From: Glaciecola flavus
Lineage (GTDB): Bacteria > Pseudomonadota > Gammaproteobacteria > Enterobacterales > Alteromonadaceae
Direction: 5' to 3'
DNA: 64,000 nt
NCBI RefSeq assembly: GCF_042646125.1
Contig: NZ_JBHRSW010000014.1
Span: forward strand, 248,001 to 312,000
Made by a program: the position numbers and the translations under genes. This document shows, one piece after another, positions 8,565 through 17,784 of the stretch; position 1 is the first letter of the stretch; each line of letters opens with the position of its first letter. The notes beneath the pieces are model-generated. The model made no database searches and was not told the origin of the DNA. It was given only the letters and a program-made list of their open reading frames with translations.

Positions 8565-8615
8565 ACTTCACTAATCTATCGATAACACAAGCTGCATGAT
8601 AGCAAATCTACATAA

Positions 8616-10448
8616 TTACGCATGTAAATAATCATATATGGTATCGGCTAGCGCTTCACTAATGCCCGGTACTTTGGCTATTTCTTCTTTACTTGCGTGT
8701 TTTAAACCTTGTAAGCCGCCGGTGTGTTTTAGCAATACTTGGCGACGTTTTGCCCCCACTCCAGGTATGCCTTGTAAGGGAGAACTTGACTTGGCTTTTT
8801 GTCGCCGATTGCGATGACCGCTAATGGCAAAGCGATGTGATTCGTCTCGAATATGCTGTATTAAGTGCAAACCGGCTTGGTCTGATTGCACCGGTATTGT
8901 TGCATGAGAATAAGCTAAGATTAAGGTTTCTAATCCGGCTTTGCGCGAACTTCCTTTTGCCACACCAATTATCAAAGGTTTGTATTCTTCGGGCCAATCT
9001 TGAAAGTGTTGTTCAGCTTGCGATAACTGCCCTTTTCCTCCGTCAATTAACAATATATCTGGGATCTTTGTGTCTTCGCTTGGCTTTTTATACCTGCGGC
9101 GAAGGGCTTGAAGCATCGCCGCATAGTCATCACCAGGGGTAATGCCTTCAATATTGAAGCGTCTGTAGTCTGATTTCTTAGGGCCATTGCGGTCAAACAC
9201 CACACAAGAGGCTACCGTTTGTTCACCGGATGTGTGTGAAATATCAAAACACTCCATGCGTTTAATGGGGGTATCTACTTCGATAATTTGCTCTAAATCA
9301 CTGAAGCGCTTGAACAATGATATTTGTTGATTTTGTTGGGTTTCTAAGGCATTTTGCGCATTTTTATTGGCTAGCTCCAAATACCTTCGTTTTTCGTCTC
9401 TCACGCCCTCGTAAAATCGCACTTTGCGACCTGCTTCAGAAGACAAGACTGCTTCAACCTCAGCAGCCTCACTAATTTTGAGCGGTAACACGACTTGTTT
9501 AGGTATCGTTTTATTACCGGCAAGATAAAACTGCAGTAAAAACGAAAGTAAGATTTCCTGATCGTCAGAGTCCTTTGGCACTTTTGGAAAAAATGCTTTG
9601 CTGCCCAGTATTTGATTGTCTCGAATAAAAATTCCGTAAATACTCGCAATGCCATTTTTGTGCGAAAAACCATATACATCCAATTGTTCTTGTGTACTGG
9701 TAATAATTTGGTTTTCTTGTACTTTTCGAAGTGCGCTCACCTGATCGCGATACTTGGCTGCCGCTTCAAAGTTAAGTTTTTCACTGGCTGCCTCCATCTT
9801 GTCAATAAGTGCATGAATCACCTCTACATTTTTGCCTTTTAAGAACATACTTGCGAGTCTGACTTGCTCGGCATAATCGTCGTCACTGACGTAGCCTTCA
9901 ACACAGGGCGCAGCGCACCGCTGCATCTGATATTGCAAACAGGGGCGAGAACGATTTTTATAATAGTTATCTTCACATTGGCGAATGGGAAAAAGCTTTT
10001 GCAAGGATCGCAAACTCTCTCTTACCGACCACGCACTTGGATAAGGGCCAAAGTACTGTCCTTTTGGCTTTCTCGAGCCACGGTGCACACTGATCCGTGG
10101 GTGTTTATGTTCAGAGATCAAGATAAATGGGTAGGATTTGTCATCTTTGAGAACAACGTTAAACCTAGGGCGATACTTTTTGATGTAGTTGTTTTCAAGC
10201 AGAAACGCTTCTGTTTCACTGCTTACTAAAGTCACATCGATATTGCTGATATTCGCAACTAAACTTTGCGTTTTTGCGCTATCTAAATTGGCTCTAAAAT
10301 AGCTACTTAAACGCTTTTTTAGGTTTTTAGCTTTGCCGACATAAATCACCTCGCCTCGGCTATTGTACATGCGATACACGCCCGGCGAAGACGATACATT
10401 TTTCAAAAAATGTCGATGGTCAAAGCTATTTTCTTGTTGTTCTGTCAT
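8616..10448 (-). CDS. uvrC: UvrABC nucleotide-excision repair subunit UvrC
   Basis: A 610-residue endonuclease subunit that cuts the damaged strand on both sides of a lesion marked by UvrA-UvrB. The GIY-YIG nuclease domain lies at about residues 17-95 ('GVYRMYNSRGEVIYVGKAK'). A UvrB-binding UVR domain follows at about 205-240. The RNase H-like 3' domain is centred near 370-480 ('RMECFDISHTSGE' and 'DILLIDGGKGQL'). Tandem helix-hairpin-helix motifs close the protein ('LQGIPGVGAKRRQVLL'). Length equals the E. coli protein. The uvrY stop is 23 bases upstream, so the two are probably co-transcribed. Confidence 0.98.
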   Translation of the reverse strand: MTEQQENSFDHRHFLKNVSSSPGVYRMYNSRGEVIYVGKAKNLKKRLSSYFRANLDSAKTQSLVANISNIDVTLVSSETEAFLLENNYIKKYRPRFNVVLKDDKSYPFILISEHKHPRISVHRGSRKPKGQYFGPYPSAWSVRESLRSLQKLFPIRQCEDNYYKNRSRPCLQYQMQRCAAPCVEGYVSDDDYAEQVRLASMFLKGKNVEVIHALIDKMEAASEKLNFEAAAKYRDQVSALRKVQENQIITSTQEQLDVYGFSHKNGIASIYGIFIRDNQILGSKAFFPKVPKDSDDQEILLSFLLQFYLAGNKTIPKQVVLPLKISEAAEVEAVLSSEAGRKVRFYEGVRDEKRRYLELANKNAQNALETQQNQQISLFKRFSDLEQIIEVDTPIKRMECFDISHTSGEQTVASCVVFDRNGPKKSDYRRFNIEGITPGDDYAAMLQALRRRYKKPSEDTKIPDILLIDGGKGQLSQAEQHFQDWPEEYKPLIIGVAKGSSRKAGLETLILAYSHATIPVQSDQAGLHLIQHIRDESHRFAISGHRNRRQKAKSSSPLQGIPGVGAKRRQVLLKHTGGLQGLKHASKEEIAKVPGISEALADTIYDYLHA

Positions 10449-10471
10449 AAGTCAGGCGATTACCTACTTAT

Positions 10472-11113
10472 TTATGCACTGGTCTGAATGAGCTTATGCC
10501 TAAGTGCGAGGTGAGTGAGTTCTACATCTGAGCCGATATTGAGTTTATCAAACATCCGGTAACGATAAGTATTCACGGTTTTAGCACTGATAGCCAGTTT
10601 GTTGGCGATATCGGTTACCTTGACGCCACGTGTCAACATCAAGGTGATTTCTAATTCTCTTTCACTCAACTGGTCAAAGGGGTTGTCTGCGGTCAAATCC
10701 AATTGCCCTATTGCTATTTTTTGTGCAATTTCAGGCGAAATGTATTTCTGACCTGACGAGACTTTATATATGGCATCAATCATTTCTGAGTGATCCGCGT
10801 CTTTTGTCAGAAAACCAAAAGCACCGGCTTGCATTATTTTAGCGGGAATGGGATTTTCTTTGTGCATAGATACACAGATAACTCGTGTTTCCTCGCAATA
10901 TCGCAGTACTTTTTTTGTTGCTTCTAAGCCACCTATGCCCGGCATTGATACGTCCATTAAAACGATATCAGGCGAGTTTTTCCGGCAGTACTCGACGGCA
11001 TCTTCGCCACTCCCGACTTCTGCAATGACTTTAAAATCATTAACATCGTTTAAAATTCGGCTTATCCCTGTCCTTACGAGCTCATGGTCATCCACTACTA
11101 AAATTTTGATCAC
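10472..11113 (-). CDS. uvrY: UvrY/GacA-type response regulator
   Basis: A 213-residue two-component response regulator. The receiver domain covers about residues 1-118 (acidic pair D8/D9, phospho-acceptor D54 in 'VLMDVSMPG', Thr and Lys near 82 and 104). The LuxR-type helix-turn-helix is at about residues 147-205 ('LSERELEITLMLTRGVK' and 'AISAKTVNTYRYRMF'). In Gammaproteobacteria this partner of BarA/GacS switches on Csr small RNAs, and it characteristically lies just before uvrC, as here. No sensor kinase is nearby, as expected for an unlinked BarA. It has its own 300-base upstream gap. Confidence 0.94.
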   Translation of the reverse strand: MIKILVVDDHELVRTGISRILNDVNDFKVIAEVGSGEDAVEYCRKNSPDIVLMDVSMPGIGGLEATKKVLRYCEETRVICVSMHKENPIPAKIMQAGAFGFLTKDADHSEMIDAIYKVSSGQKYISPEIAQKIAIGQLDLTADNPFDQLSERELEITLMLTRGVKVTDIANKLAISAKTVNTYRYRMFDKLNIGSDVELTHLALRHKLIQTSA

Positions 11114-11418
11114 GTCGTAATTGAACCTGTGTTACTACTAGTTGAGTGCAAACTTTAAAATGCATTGCATGTTTGTCGTTACATTATCACACTGAGCCGT
11201 ATATATTAAGCCGTGAATTGATAATATTTTGTTAAAAATATAAATCAATAAAGTCAAATATGAACAAGACATAGAGTAAATACCTTTTGGGGTAAGAGCT
11301 GTGTTGTGGTGTGTTGTCAATTAGTTAGCCAAAACGCGATGTAGTAAAATTTTTAATTTGAACTATCGCTCGAATTTTGTACTCTATAACTTGCGCACCC
11401 TAAATTTGAGGAAAAATC
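11114..11418. other. Intergenic region between uvrY and the DUF3016 gene
   Basis: An AT-rich divergent region that must hold the promoters for uvrY (leftward) and the DUF3016 gene (rightward). I see TATAAC at 11385-11390 as a candidate -10 for the rightward gene, without a well-spaced -35. No gene, RNA or large repeat is evident. Confidence 0.5.
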
Positions 11419-11955
11419 GTGAAGCACCTATTACCTAAAACCCTATTGATCGCGGGTAGCCTGTGTTTTTTGTCCCCCGCTATCGCTGAAGAAGAAAATT
11501 TTAAAACTGAAATTGAAAACGGACGCGTGAACATTGAGTGGGTCAAACCGACCGAGTTTAGAGACGTGCATCCATCTGGCAACACCAGTACCCGCATTAA
11601 ATATAGAAAGTTCGTTTTCAATCGTTTACACAAGCATGTTGAAAAACTAGCGGAAAAATTCCCAGAAGGTTATGAGCTGTCATTAACCGTGAATGATTTG
11701 GATATGGCGGGTGACACGCGCCGCAATTTCAATTTTGTGCGTATCATGCAACGAATTGACATTCCGCGTATTAAGTTTAGCTATGAACTAAAAGACGACA
11801 AGGGGCAAATTGTGTCTAGCGATACCGTGAACCTGCGCGATATGAATTACCTAGATAACGCTTCACGAATAGGTAGTCAACGCGCCTTGTATTTTGAACG
11901 AGAGATGTTGTCGGATTGGTTTAAAAAAGAATTCAAGGAAGTGATAAACGCTTAG
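11419..11955 (+). CDS. DUF3016 secreted protein
   Basis: A 178-residue protein with a clear signal peptide (residues 1-23, ending 'SPAIAEE') and a single soluble domain resembling the DUF3016 family: 'VNIEWVKPTEFRDV' near the N-terminus and 'LTVNDLDMAGDTRR' in the middle. The start is GTG with GAGGAAA seven bases upstream. The family is common in Xanthomonadales and Alteromonadales and has no known function; it is presumably periplasmic. The gene stands alone between its own promoter and a terminator. Confidence 0.75.
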   Translation: MKHLLPKTLLIAGSLCFLSPAIAEEENFKTEIENGRVNIEWVKPTEFRDVHPSGNTSTRIKYRKFVFNRLHKHVEKLAEKFPEGYELSLTVNDLDMAGDTRRNFNFVRIMQRIDIPRIKFSYELKDDKGQIVSSDTVNLRDMNYLDNASRIGSQRALYFEREMLSDWFKKEFKEVINA

Positions 11956-12002
11956 TTTTGATCACAACTATATTTCTGTTAAGTATGGTTGAACGTTGAA
12001 TA

Positions 12003-12026
12003 AAGAAAGCCCCTGTAAAAGGGGCT
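12003..12026 (-). terminator. Rho-independent terminator of the TonB-dependent receptor gene
   Basis: Leftward reading gives AGCCCC, a loop TTTTACA, GGGGCT and then TTTCTTTATT, a stable stem with a T-rich tail. It lies about 40 bases past the receptor stop and just past the convergent DUF3016 gene, so it may work in both directions. Confidence 0.75.
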
Positions 12027-12066
12027 CAAAGTATGCTTTTTAATCGAACAGCATAAACTGTATTGA

Positions 12067-15000
12067 TTACAGCTTCCAACTTACCGATAAACGATAGAAT
12101 GAAGCAGCTAAGTTATATTCTCTTGTGGCTTCTGGAATAACAGTAAACGCTCGGTTTACCTCTTCCGTTATGTTTGAAGCTTTAAAAACAACACTCAAAT
12201 TATCCGAAAAGTCATACCCTAAAGTGAAATCGAGTTGAGCATAGTCTTCGTACCAGCTTCTGGGGTTGACATCGATAAAGTTGTTATACACATTTTGCCC
12301 AGCAGCAGCTGTACTTGCGTCATTTATCTGTCCCAAAGTTAAATCGCGATATGATTGCTCCTCAGCTCCGTGTAGTCTTGAATCACGCCAGTTATAAGCT
12401 AAACGCGCACTCCACCCATGGTTTTCATAAAAGAACTGAATGTTATAAGTTTCGTCTGAACGATTTACAATTGGCAAATCAAAGCCTGTGTATTCGTCCC
12501 AACCATTCGATTGCTCACTGTCAATAATCGTATAATTGAGTTGCACACCAAAGCCTCTGATTACCTCTGGTAAGTAGCCAAAGGTATGAACCGTGCTGAA
12601 TTCGATACCATCTACCTTGCCGTCACCACCATTAATGGGCTGGGAGACTAAGCGATTTAAATCGACGTTAAATTCTGTGCTATCAATTTTTTGATTGAGC
12701 AAATCCTTTGAAAAATAAGTCAAAGAAATGTTATCTGTTTGCGAGATATACCATTCCCACGAAATATCAAATGACTCGGTCTCGTAAGGTTTTAGGTTAG
12801 GGTTACCTTGCGTGAATACGCCATTTCTATTTGCTGGATCCAAGCTCAAGTCATTCGGACCTGGTCTTGCGATGGTTTTGTATGCAGCAAAACGCACGTA
12901 CATATCATCCGCTACACCTAAGTTTAAGTTTAAACTTGGCAAGGTAAAGTCATACTCATACTCTGATGCCAAATAGTCTTTCCAAAGTGAAGTACCATCT
13001 ACATTGGGTGTACCGGTACGTAAAATACCTTGAGCAGGGAAGCCTGGTGTAATAACCCAAGGATCATCTTGAAAGATTACCGCCACTTGGTCACCACCTG
13101 GCTCTAAGCGAGTATTACAGAAGCTCATTCTTTCTGGCGCGCCCAGCGGATCATTGCGACCTTGGTGTGTAGACAAGGGTCTATCCCAAAACGATGGTGT
13201 TAGGGTCGGTTGTTCACCCACTTCACCGCCATCTATCCATGCCTGAAGGTTATCTCTAAATTCCTGCTGTTCCTGACGTACAATCGCTGTTTTCTCAGCA
13301 TCTACTAACCAAGGCATATTACAGTGTGCGATAAAAGCTTCGGATTGCCCTGTGGTTTTACCGTGGCGCACACCGATATTACCAGTTAGCGGCATACCTG
13401 CAACTTCGTATTCAAAATTCAGTTTTAAATAAAAGGCTGTGGTATCTTCAAAGACTTTTTCGGTCTGTAGCTCATTTAACAAGACTTCATGACCGCCATA
13501 TACAGAATTGATAGTCTCATCCCAAAGCGCTGCGTCATCGGTTGTTCCCCAGAATTGGCCAGGGAAATTACTCGACACACCGGAAAGCCCATCACGAAGC
13601 AGAAAGAAACGATCCAGTAATTCCGGTGTTACGCTAGAAAATGCGGCATCTTCACTGCCAACCAAGGGATCTTCTATTAAAGATGTTAGGGTTCTATTTG
13701 GTCGACTACCTCGTCTTTCAGGATTGTCTGGCAAGCCGTCTCCATCTAAGTCATCTGGAATACCGTCCGCATCATTATCTTCGAATCCTGGGACAAAAGG
13801 TGTTCTAAAATCAGAGCGGTCTTTAAAGTTTTCCAAGCTATCATAGCGACCACCAAACTCTATACGGGTGATCCCTCCTAGCTCTACGTCCCAATCTACG
13901 TCAAAACGCGCTTCATCGATTGTACCGCGTGTGCGGCTCAGAGATTTGTCCAATCTATGTAAACGGTGTAAATCATTTCTTGCCACCGGATCTAGATAAT
14001 CAGGCGCAAAACCTGCTATATCTCTTCCGCCGATTCGGTTGCCATTTTCATCTAATACGGGTTCACGCCAAAGCAACTCATACTCGGGCAGATTGCCGCC
14101 GTTTCTGATGTCATAACGTAAACTAGGATACAAGCGTCTGCCAGTAACTGGATGTTCTGTTTCTAAATGTAACTCCATTCGACGATTCAGATTATCAGTT
14201 TCGGATTCAGAACGCCCCACTTGGGCGGTGATTAACAGGTCATCAGTGACATACCAATCAATGTCTATGCCTACATTGGTTTGGCTTTTTTCTTGTATGA
14301 ATAAACCACCTCGACTGGAAAATGGCGAATTTTGGTTATTATTTTCTGAATCCGCTAAGAATATGCCCGAAGTCAACATTGAGCGCATGACATCACCCGT
14401 TGCCAATTCACCTGATGTAAATTGACTATTTAAGGTGTTACCATTTGGCAGCGTATAGTTATCGGCAAAAGTAGACACATCATATTCATTTGCATTTGCC
14501 GGTCTAACTAAGGTATCCCAAGTGGCGCCAGGTTCGAGTGTGACACCAAACTCGCCGCGCGCATCCCTATTGCCGCCCAGCTGAGAGCCATTTAAGCGCA
14601 AGTTAGATTGTGCGTTCGCTTTTTTATATTCACTAAACGAGCCCTTAAATTCAACGCTGAAATTTTCTGTCGGTGCCCATTCAATTGCACCACTTATTGT
14701 ATCAGTATCAATTTCTTGGTCGCGTAAACTCACATCAGAGAATCGAGGAATAAAAGCAGCATTTAAAGGCGCTTGTCCCAAAGTGTTTAATAAAGCTATT
14801 GAACGCCCGATCCCCACTGGGTCATGGCGTCCATTTCGACTGCGGTCTGTACCACCATATCGAGTACTGAAGCCTTCTGAATAAGTATTTCTGTTTTCTT
14901 TTTCTAAATTAATTAAAAACCCTAATTCTCCTGCGCCGTCTAATGTAATACGGTCGGAGTACAAACCGCTAATTTTCGCACTGGGATCGCTCTTGAGTGA

Positions 15001-15579
15001 GTTATCGTTTAAATCGGCACTCACGCGCAATTCTAGGTCATCGAAGTCTAGCGGTGAAAAGGTGGTCAACTCTACAGAGCCCCCGCTGCCACCCTCTATT
15101 TGGTCTGCAGTCGGTGTTTTACTGACAACAATGTTTTTAACAAGCGCTGATGACAGTGCATTAAGGTTGTTTTCACGATCGTCAAAGCCATCGGTTACCA
15201 CGCCTTTACCATTAATAGTTAGGGAGTTTTCACTGAATCCACGAATCTGAAAAGACGTACCGTCACCCGCATCATCACGGCCAATCGTGATCCCCGTTAC
15301 ACGCTGCAAGGCTTCAGCAATATTAGTATCTGGCAGTTTACCTATATCCGCTGCAGAAATTGCATCAACGATTTGTGAAGCGCTGCGCTTAAGTGCGGCG
15401 GCTTCTGAGAGTGCTTTGTAGGTGCCTTTTACTTCAATATGCTCAGTTGTTTCTTCATTGTTTTCGTTATTTTCTTGCGAAATAGCAACTTGAGTTCCCA
15501 GCAATACCAACGGAAATATTGACGTGTATTTTAAAAGATTATTGCGCACGCAATGTGCTTTTTTCCTCGCAGTGTCCAT
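12067..15579 (-). CDS. Large TonB-dependent outer-membrane receptor
   Basis: A 1170-residue receptor. It has a signal peptide (about residues 1-34), an N-terminal region with 'EEHIEVKGTYKAL'-type TonB-box context near residue 45, a plug domain at about 60-180 ('NIAEALQRVTGITIGRD' and 'IRGFSENSLTINGKG'), and a long 22-strand-type barrel ending in 'FYRLSVSWKL' with aromatic-rich last strand. It resembles the large receptors that take up oligosaccharides or other bulky nutrients in Alteromonadaceae. A loop at residues 601-615 reads DNDADGIPDDLDGDG, a calcium-binding-like DxDxDG pattern. No substrate enzymes are adjacent, so the ligand is unknown. Confidence 0.92.
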   Translation of the reverse strand: MDTARKKAHCVRNNLLKYTSIFPLVLLGTQVAISQENNENNEETTEHIEVKGTYKALSEAAALKRSASQIVDAISAADIGKLPDTNIAEALQRVTGITIGRDDAGDGTSFQIRGFSENSLTINGKGVVTDGFDDRENNLNALSSALVKNIVVSKTPTADQIEGGSGGSVELTTFSPLDFDDLELRVSADLNDNSLKSDPSAKISGLYSDRITLDGAGELGFLINLEKENRNTYSEGFSTRYGGTDRSRNGRHDPVGIGRSIALLNTLGQAPLNAAFIPRFSDVSLRDQEIDTDTISGAIEWAPTENFSVEFKGSFSEYKKANAQSNLRLNGSQLGGNRDARGEFGVTLEPGATWDTLVRPANANEYDVSTFADNYTLPNGNTLNSQFTSGELATGDVMRSMLTSGIFLADSENNNQNSPFSSRGGLFIQEKSQTNVGIDIDWYVTDDLLITAQVGRSESETDNLNRRMELHLETEHPVTGRRLYPSLRYDIRNGGNLPEYELLWREPVLDENGNRIGGRDIAGFAPDYLDPVARNDLHRLHRLDKSLSRTRGTIDEARFDVDWDVELGGITRIEFGGRYDSLENFKDRSDFRTPFVPGFEDNDADGIPDDLDGDGLPDNPERRGSRPNRTLTSLIEDPLVGSEDAAFSSVTPELLDRFFLLRDGLSGVSSNFPGQFWGTTDDAALWDETINSVYGGHEVLLNELQTEKVFEDTTAFYLKLNFEYEVAGMPLTGNIGVRHGKTTGQSEAFIAHCNMPWLVDAEKTAIVRQEQQEFRDNLQAWIDGGEVGEQPTLTPSFWDRPLSTHQGRNDPLGAPERMSFCNTRLEPGGDQVAVIFQDDPWVITPGFPAQGILRTGTPNVDGTSLWKDYLASEYEYDFTLPSLNLNLGVADDMYVRFAAYKTIARPGPNDLSLDPANRNGVFTQGNPNLKPYETESFDISWEWYISQTDNISLTYFSKDLLNQKIDSTEFNVDLNRLVSQPINGGDGKVDGIEFSTVHTFGYLPEVIRGFGVQLNYTIIDSEQSNGWDEYTGFDLPIVNRSDETYNIQFFYENHGWSARLAYNWRDSRLHGAEEQSYRDLTLGQINDASTAAAGQNVYNNFIDVNPRSWYEDYAQLDFTLGYDFSDNLSVVFKASNITEEVNRAFTVIPEATREYNLAASFYRLSVSWKL

Positions 15580-16142
15580 TAATTGACTCCTAGTTGGGTG
15601 TTCTAATTGACATTGTTACTTTGACAAAAATACAGCGTTGGCAACGCGACTCCTGCCTTTCATTAATCACATCGATCCCATCAACACCAACAACTCGACA
15701 ACAAGGCACTTTGATAACGCAATATCAGATAAAGCCCAACAAATTATTACGTGTAAACATTCAACAACCACACAAAATTAAGTGGGATATATGTACGGTG
15801 CGACCTACTAATATGTATAACATAAAATTAACTTTAATGTATACATTAAATGCAGTTTTTATTTTACATTTGAAATATAATTTTTACATTTAAGACTATA
15901 ATTTGAACATAAGTCGAAAAAATGATGGGCGTGTGGTGGTTCCAGCGCGGTGAGTTATAAGCACTAAGGTCTTGTGTTGCAAAAGGATTACCTATCTTCC
16001 TTAAAATTTGAGGATGCCTTGTTGATATGTTCAAATGCTTGGCAAAAAGTTAGGCACTAAAAAGTGCTTGAATAACATTCAGGAAAAGTCAGAGGGAGAT
16101 TTACTATGAATTGGGATACGGGCAAAGCGGATTTTAATGACT
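15580..16142. other. Long non-coding region upstream of the receptor gene
   Basis: No credible gene on either strand. The part near 15790-15910 is very AT-rich and holds the palindrome listed separately. The receptor promoter must lie here. The stretch 15910-16140 shows nothing I can name. Confidence 0.5.
15833..15850. promoter_or_regulatory. 18-bp perfect palindrome, candidate operator
   Basis: TTTAATGTATACATTAAA is a perfect 18-bp palindrome about 255 bases upstream of the receptor start. Its TGTATACA core resembles operators of GntR-type and similar dimeric repressors. A partial copy of the core (TATGTATAACATA, 15811-15823) sits 10 bases away. That it is a regulator site is inference from symmetry and position only. 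Confidence 0.4.
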
Positions 16143-16171
16143 GCCTCAAACTCAAGTTGGTAGTTTGAGGC
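16143..16171. repeat. Inverted repeat downstream of tRNA-Ser
   Basis: Perfect 10-bp arms GCCTCAAACT and AGTTTGAGGC around a 9-base loop. It lies just past the tRNA-Ser terminator and may be a second transcript barrier; no T tract follows on either strand. Confidence 0.4.
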
Positions 16172-16181
16172 TGAAAACGGA

Positions 16182-16207
16182 AAAGGCCTGCATTGCTGCA
16201 GGCCTTT
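16182..16207 (-). terminator. Terminator of tRNA-Ser
   Basis: Leftward reading gives an 11-bp perfect stem (AAAGGCCTGCA with TGCAGGCCTTT) and a 4-base loop, then TTTTCCGTTTT. It begins 5 bases past the tRNA 3' end. Confidence 0.85.
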
Positions 16208-16212
16208 GAATA

Positions 16213-16304
16213 TGGCGGAGAGGGAGGGATTCGAACCCCCGGTAGGGATGAACCTACGTCTGATTTCAAGTCAGGTGCATTAAACCGAGCTCTGCCACCT
16301 CTCC
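16213..16304 (-). tRNA. tRNA-Ser (anticodon TGA)
   Basis: A 92-base class II tRNA with encoded CCA. The acceptor stem GGAGAGG pairs with CCTCTCC, the anticodon arm CTGACTTGAAATCAG carries TGA, and the variable arm is long and paired. It is transcribed alone and followed at once by a strong terminator. Confidence 0.96.
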
Positions 16305-16493
16305 TTAAGTGCTGCGAATATTAATGAGCATTGATTCGATTGTAAAGGCCTTATATATAAAAAATGTCGTTTTTATTACTGTTTGCATAATATTCCAACA
16401 CTACTGGCCTTTTTTTACAGCCCTCGCTAAAAATTAATGACATAGTACTTGAAAAAATGAACCAAACACCCTAAAAAGAGACTAAGAATAGTT

Positions 16494-16568
16494 TAGAGGC
16501 TGTTTATCTTTGTTTGTTATTTGTGCTGTCGGTCATTCATTCGTTCAAACAAAGATAAACAGCCTCTA
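16494..16568. repeat. 23-bp perfect inverted repeat upstream of yccA
   Basis: Perfect 23-bp arms (16494-16516 and 16546-16568, starting TAGAGGCTGTTTATC) flank a 29-base spacer, about 35 bases before the yccA start. The size and lack of a T tract argue against a simple terminator; as RNA it would fold into a very stable leader hairpin. It might be a repeat element or a regulatory leader. Because a frame reads through it, automated calls may wrongly extend yccA into it. Confidence 0.8.
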
Positions 16569-16601
16569 GTAAAACACTCAAGCATTTTATTGGAGAAAAA
16601 A

Positions 16602-17261
16602 ATGGAAAGGCATACTGCTTTTAATTCAACTTCGGCACGTCCAGTAGTCGAAATTAACAAAGTGTTGCGCAACACTTATATGTTGCTTTCGCTTACTCTA
16701 GGGTTTAGTGCGATAACTGCCTTTATATCAATGGCTGTTGGTGTTGGGACTATCGGCTACTTCGCGATGTTCATCGGTGCACTCATCACCTTGTTTATCA
16801 TTCACAAAAAGGCAAATTCTGCAGCATCTTTACCGTTGGTATTCTTATTCACCGGACTTCTAGGCGCTTGTTTAGGTCCTATCTTAAGCATGTACGTGGC
16901 GGCTGGAATGACAGGCATTATTGCTCAGGCGCTGGCGGGTACCGCGATAATCTTTTTATCACTGTCAGGGTATGCACTTATCAGTAAAAAAGACTTCTCC
17001 TTTTTAGGTGGCTTCTTAATGGTTGGTATGGTTGTTGTACTGCTAGCAATTATCGCAAATATTTTCTTCGCCATGCCTGCTGTTACTTTGGCTATTAATG
17101 CTGCGGTAATCTTTATCATGTCTGGTTTCATCTTGTATGATACTAGCCGCATTATTCACGGTGGTGAAACTAACTATGTATTGGCTACCGTTAGCCTATA
17201 TTTGAGCATTTATAATATCTTCACATCCCTACTATCTTTACTAGGCGCTGCTGACGATTAA
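16602..17261 (+). CDS. yccA: Bax inhibitor-1/YccA family membrane protein
   Basis: A 219-residue inner-membrane protein with seven transmembrane helices, exactly the length of E. coli YccA. Family marks include 'LRNTYMLLSLTLGFSA' in the first helix, 'GPILSMYVAAG' in the middle and 'FILYDTSRIIHGG' before the last helix, where the BI-1 pH-sensing Asp pair lies. YccA is a substrate and modulator of the FtsH protease. I chose the ATG at 16602, which has TTGGAG upstream; a longer frame would run into the inverted repeat. It is followed by a strong terminator. In E. coli yccA sits beside tusE, and here the tus genes follow. Confidence 0.93.
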   Translation: MERHTAFNSTSARPVVEINKVLRNTYMLLSLTLGFSAITAFISMAVGVGTIGYFAMFIGALITLFIIHKKANSAASLPLVFLFTGLLGACLGPILSMYVAAGMTGIIAQALAGTAIIFLSLSGYALISKKDFSFLGGFLMVGMVVVLLAIIANIFFAMPAVTLAINAAVIFIMSGFILYDTSRIIHGGETNYVLATVSLYLSIYNIFTSLLSLLGAADD

Positions 17262-17285
17262 GCAATAGTTAATAAACTGACTTTT

Positions 17286-17315
17286 AAACGCCCCATTATT
17301 GGGGCGTTTTTGTTA
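17286..17315 (+). terminator. Rho-independent terminator of yccA
   Basis: AAACGCCCC, loop ATTATT, GGGGCGTTT, then further T residues; 25 bases past the yccA stop. It isolates yccA from the tus genes. Confidence 0.9.
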
Positions 17316-17400
17316 GTGGTATTTATCGTCTTATTACAGATATAATGAAATGATAAAAATCCACTACATCATAGCCATCACCCATTACAAGCAAGTCAAC

Positions 17401-17784
17401 ATGTCAGAACGTTTTGCTATATTTATAACAAAAGCTCCTTATGACAGCCGAAACCCTGAAACTGCGCTGCAGTTTTGTATCGCAGCTGTTGAAAATGGGC
17501 ATACTGTCGAACAAGTATTTTTTTACTCTGCGGCTATTCACACCGCGTCTAAACTATTGTTACCCAACTCAGACGAGTTAAATCAGCGTGAGGCGTGGAA
17601 GCATTTTTCTACACAATACAAGGTTCCTTTGTACGTTTGCAGTACAGCCGCGACTCGTCGAGGGCTAGTCAGTGATGACGACATGCTCGATGTAAACAAC
17701 TACGATCCAATGTTTTCTGCCGTAGGCATGATTGAGTACTTCGCAGCTTTGCGCGATCCCAAGCTAATTGGTGTACAGTTTTAA
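17401..17784 (+). CDS. tusD: Sulfurtransferase complex subunit TusD
   Basis: A 127-residue DsrE-fold subunit of the TusBCD complex, which takes persulfide sulfur from TusA and hands it to TusE for 2-thiouridine synthesis at wobble U34 of tRNA-Lys, -Glu and -Gln. The active cysteine is C80 in 'VPLYVCSTAATRRG'. The start is the ATG giving 'MSERFAIFIT'; a frame beginning 51 bases earlier has no family match. The stop overlaps the tusC start by one base (TAATG). Length matches E. coli TusD (128). Confidence 0.94.
   Translation: MSERFAIFITKAPYDSRNPETALQFCIAAVENGHTVEQVFFYSAAIHTASKLLLPNSDELNQREAWKHFSTQYKVPLYVCSTAATRRGLVSDDDMLDVNNYDPMFSAVGMIEYFAALRDPKLIGVQF

Noticed and set aside
9864..10229. A 121-codon open frame antisense to uvrC.
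   Set aside because: It lies fully inside uvrC and shows no family motif.
13508..13846. A 112-codon Ser-rich frame antisense to the TonB-dependent receptor.
   Set aside because: Composition is that of a shadow of the Asp-rich receptor loop; no start signal.
16521..16601. N-terminal extension of yccA through the inverted repeat.
   Set aside because: The extension has no homology; the ATG at 16602 has a good ribosome site and yields the exact E. coli length.
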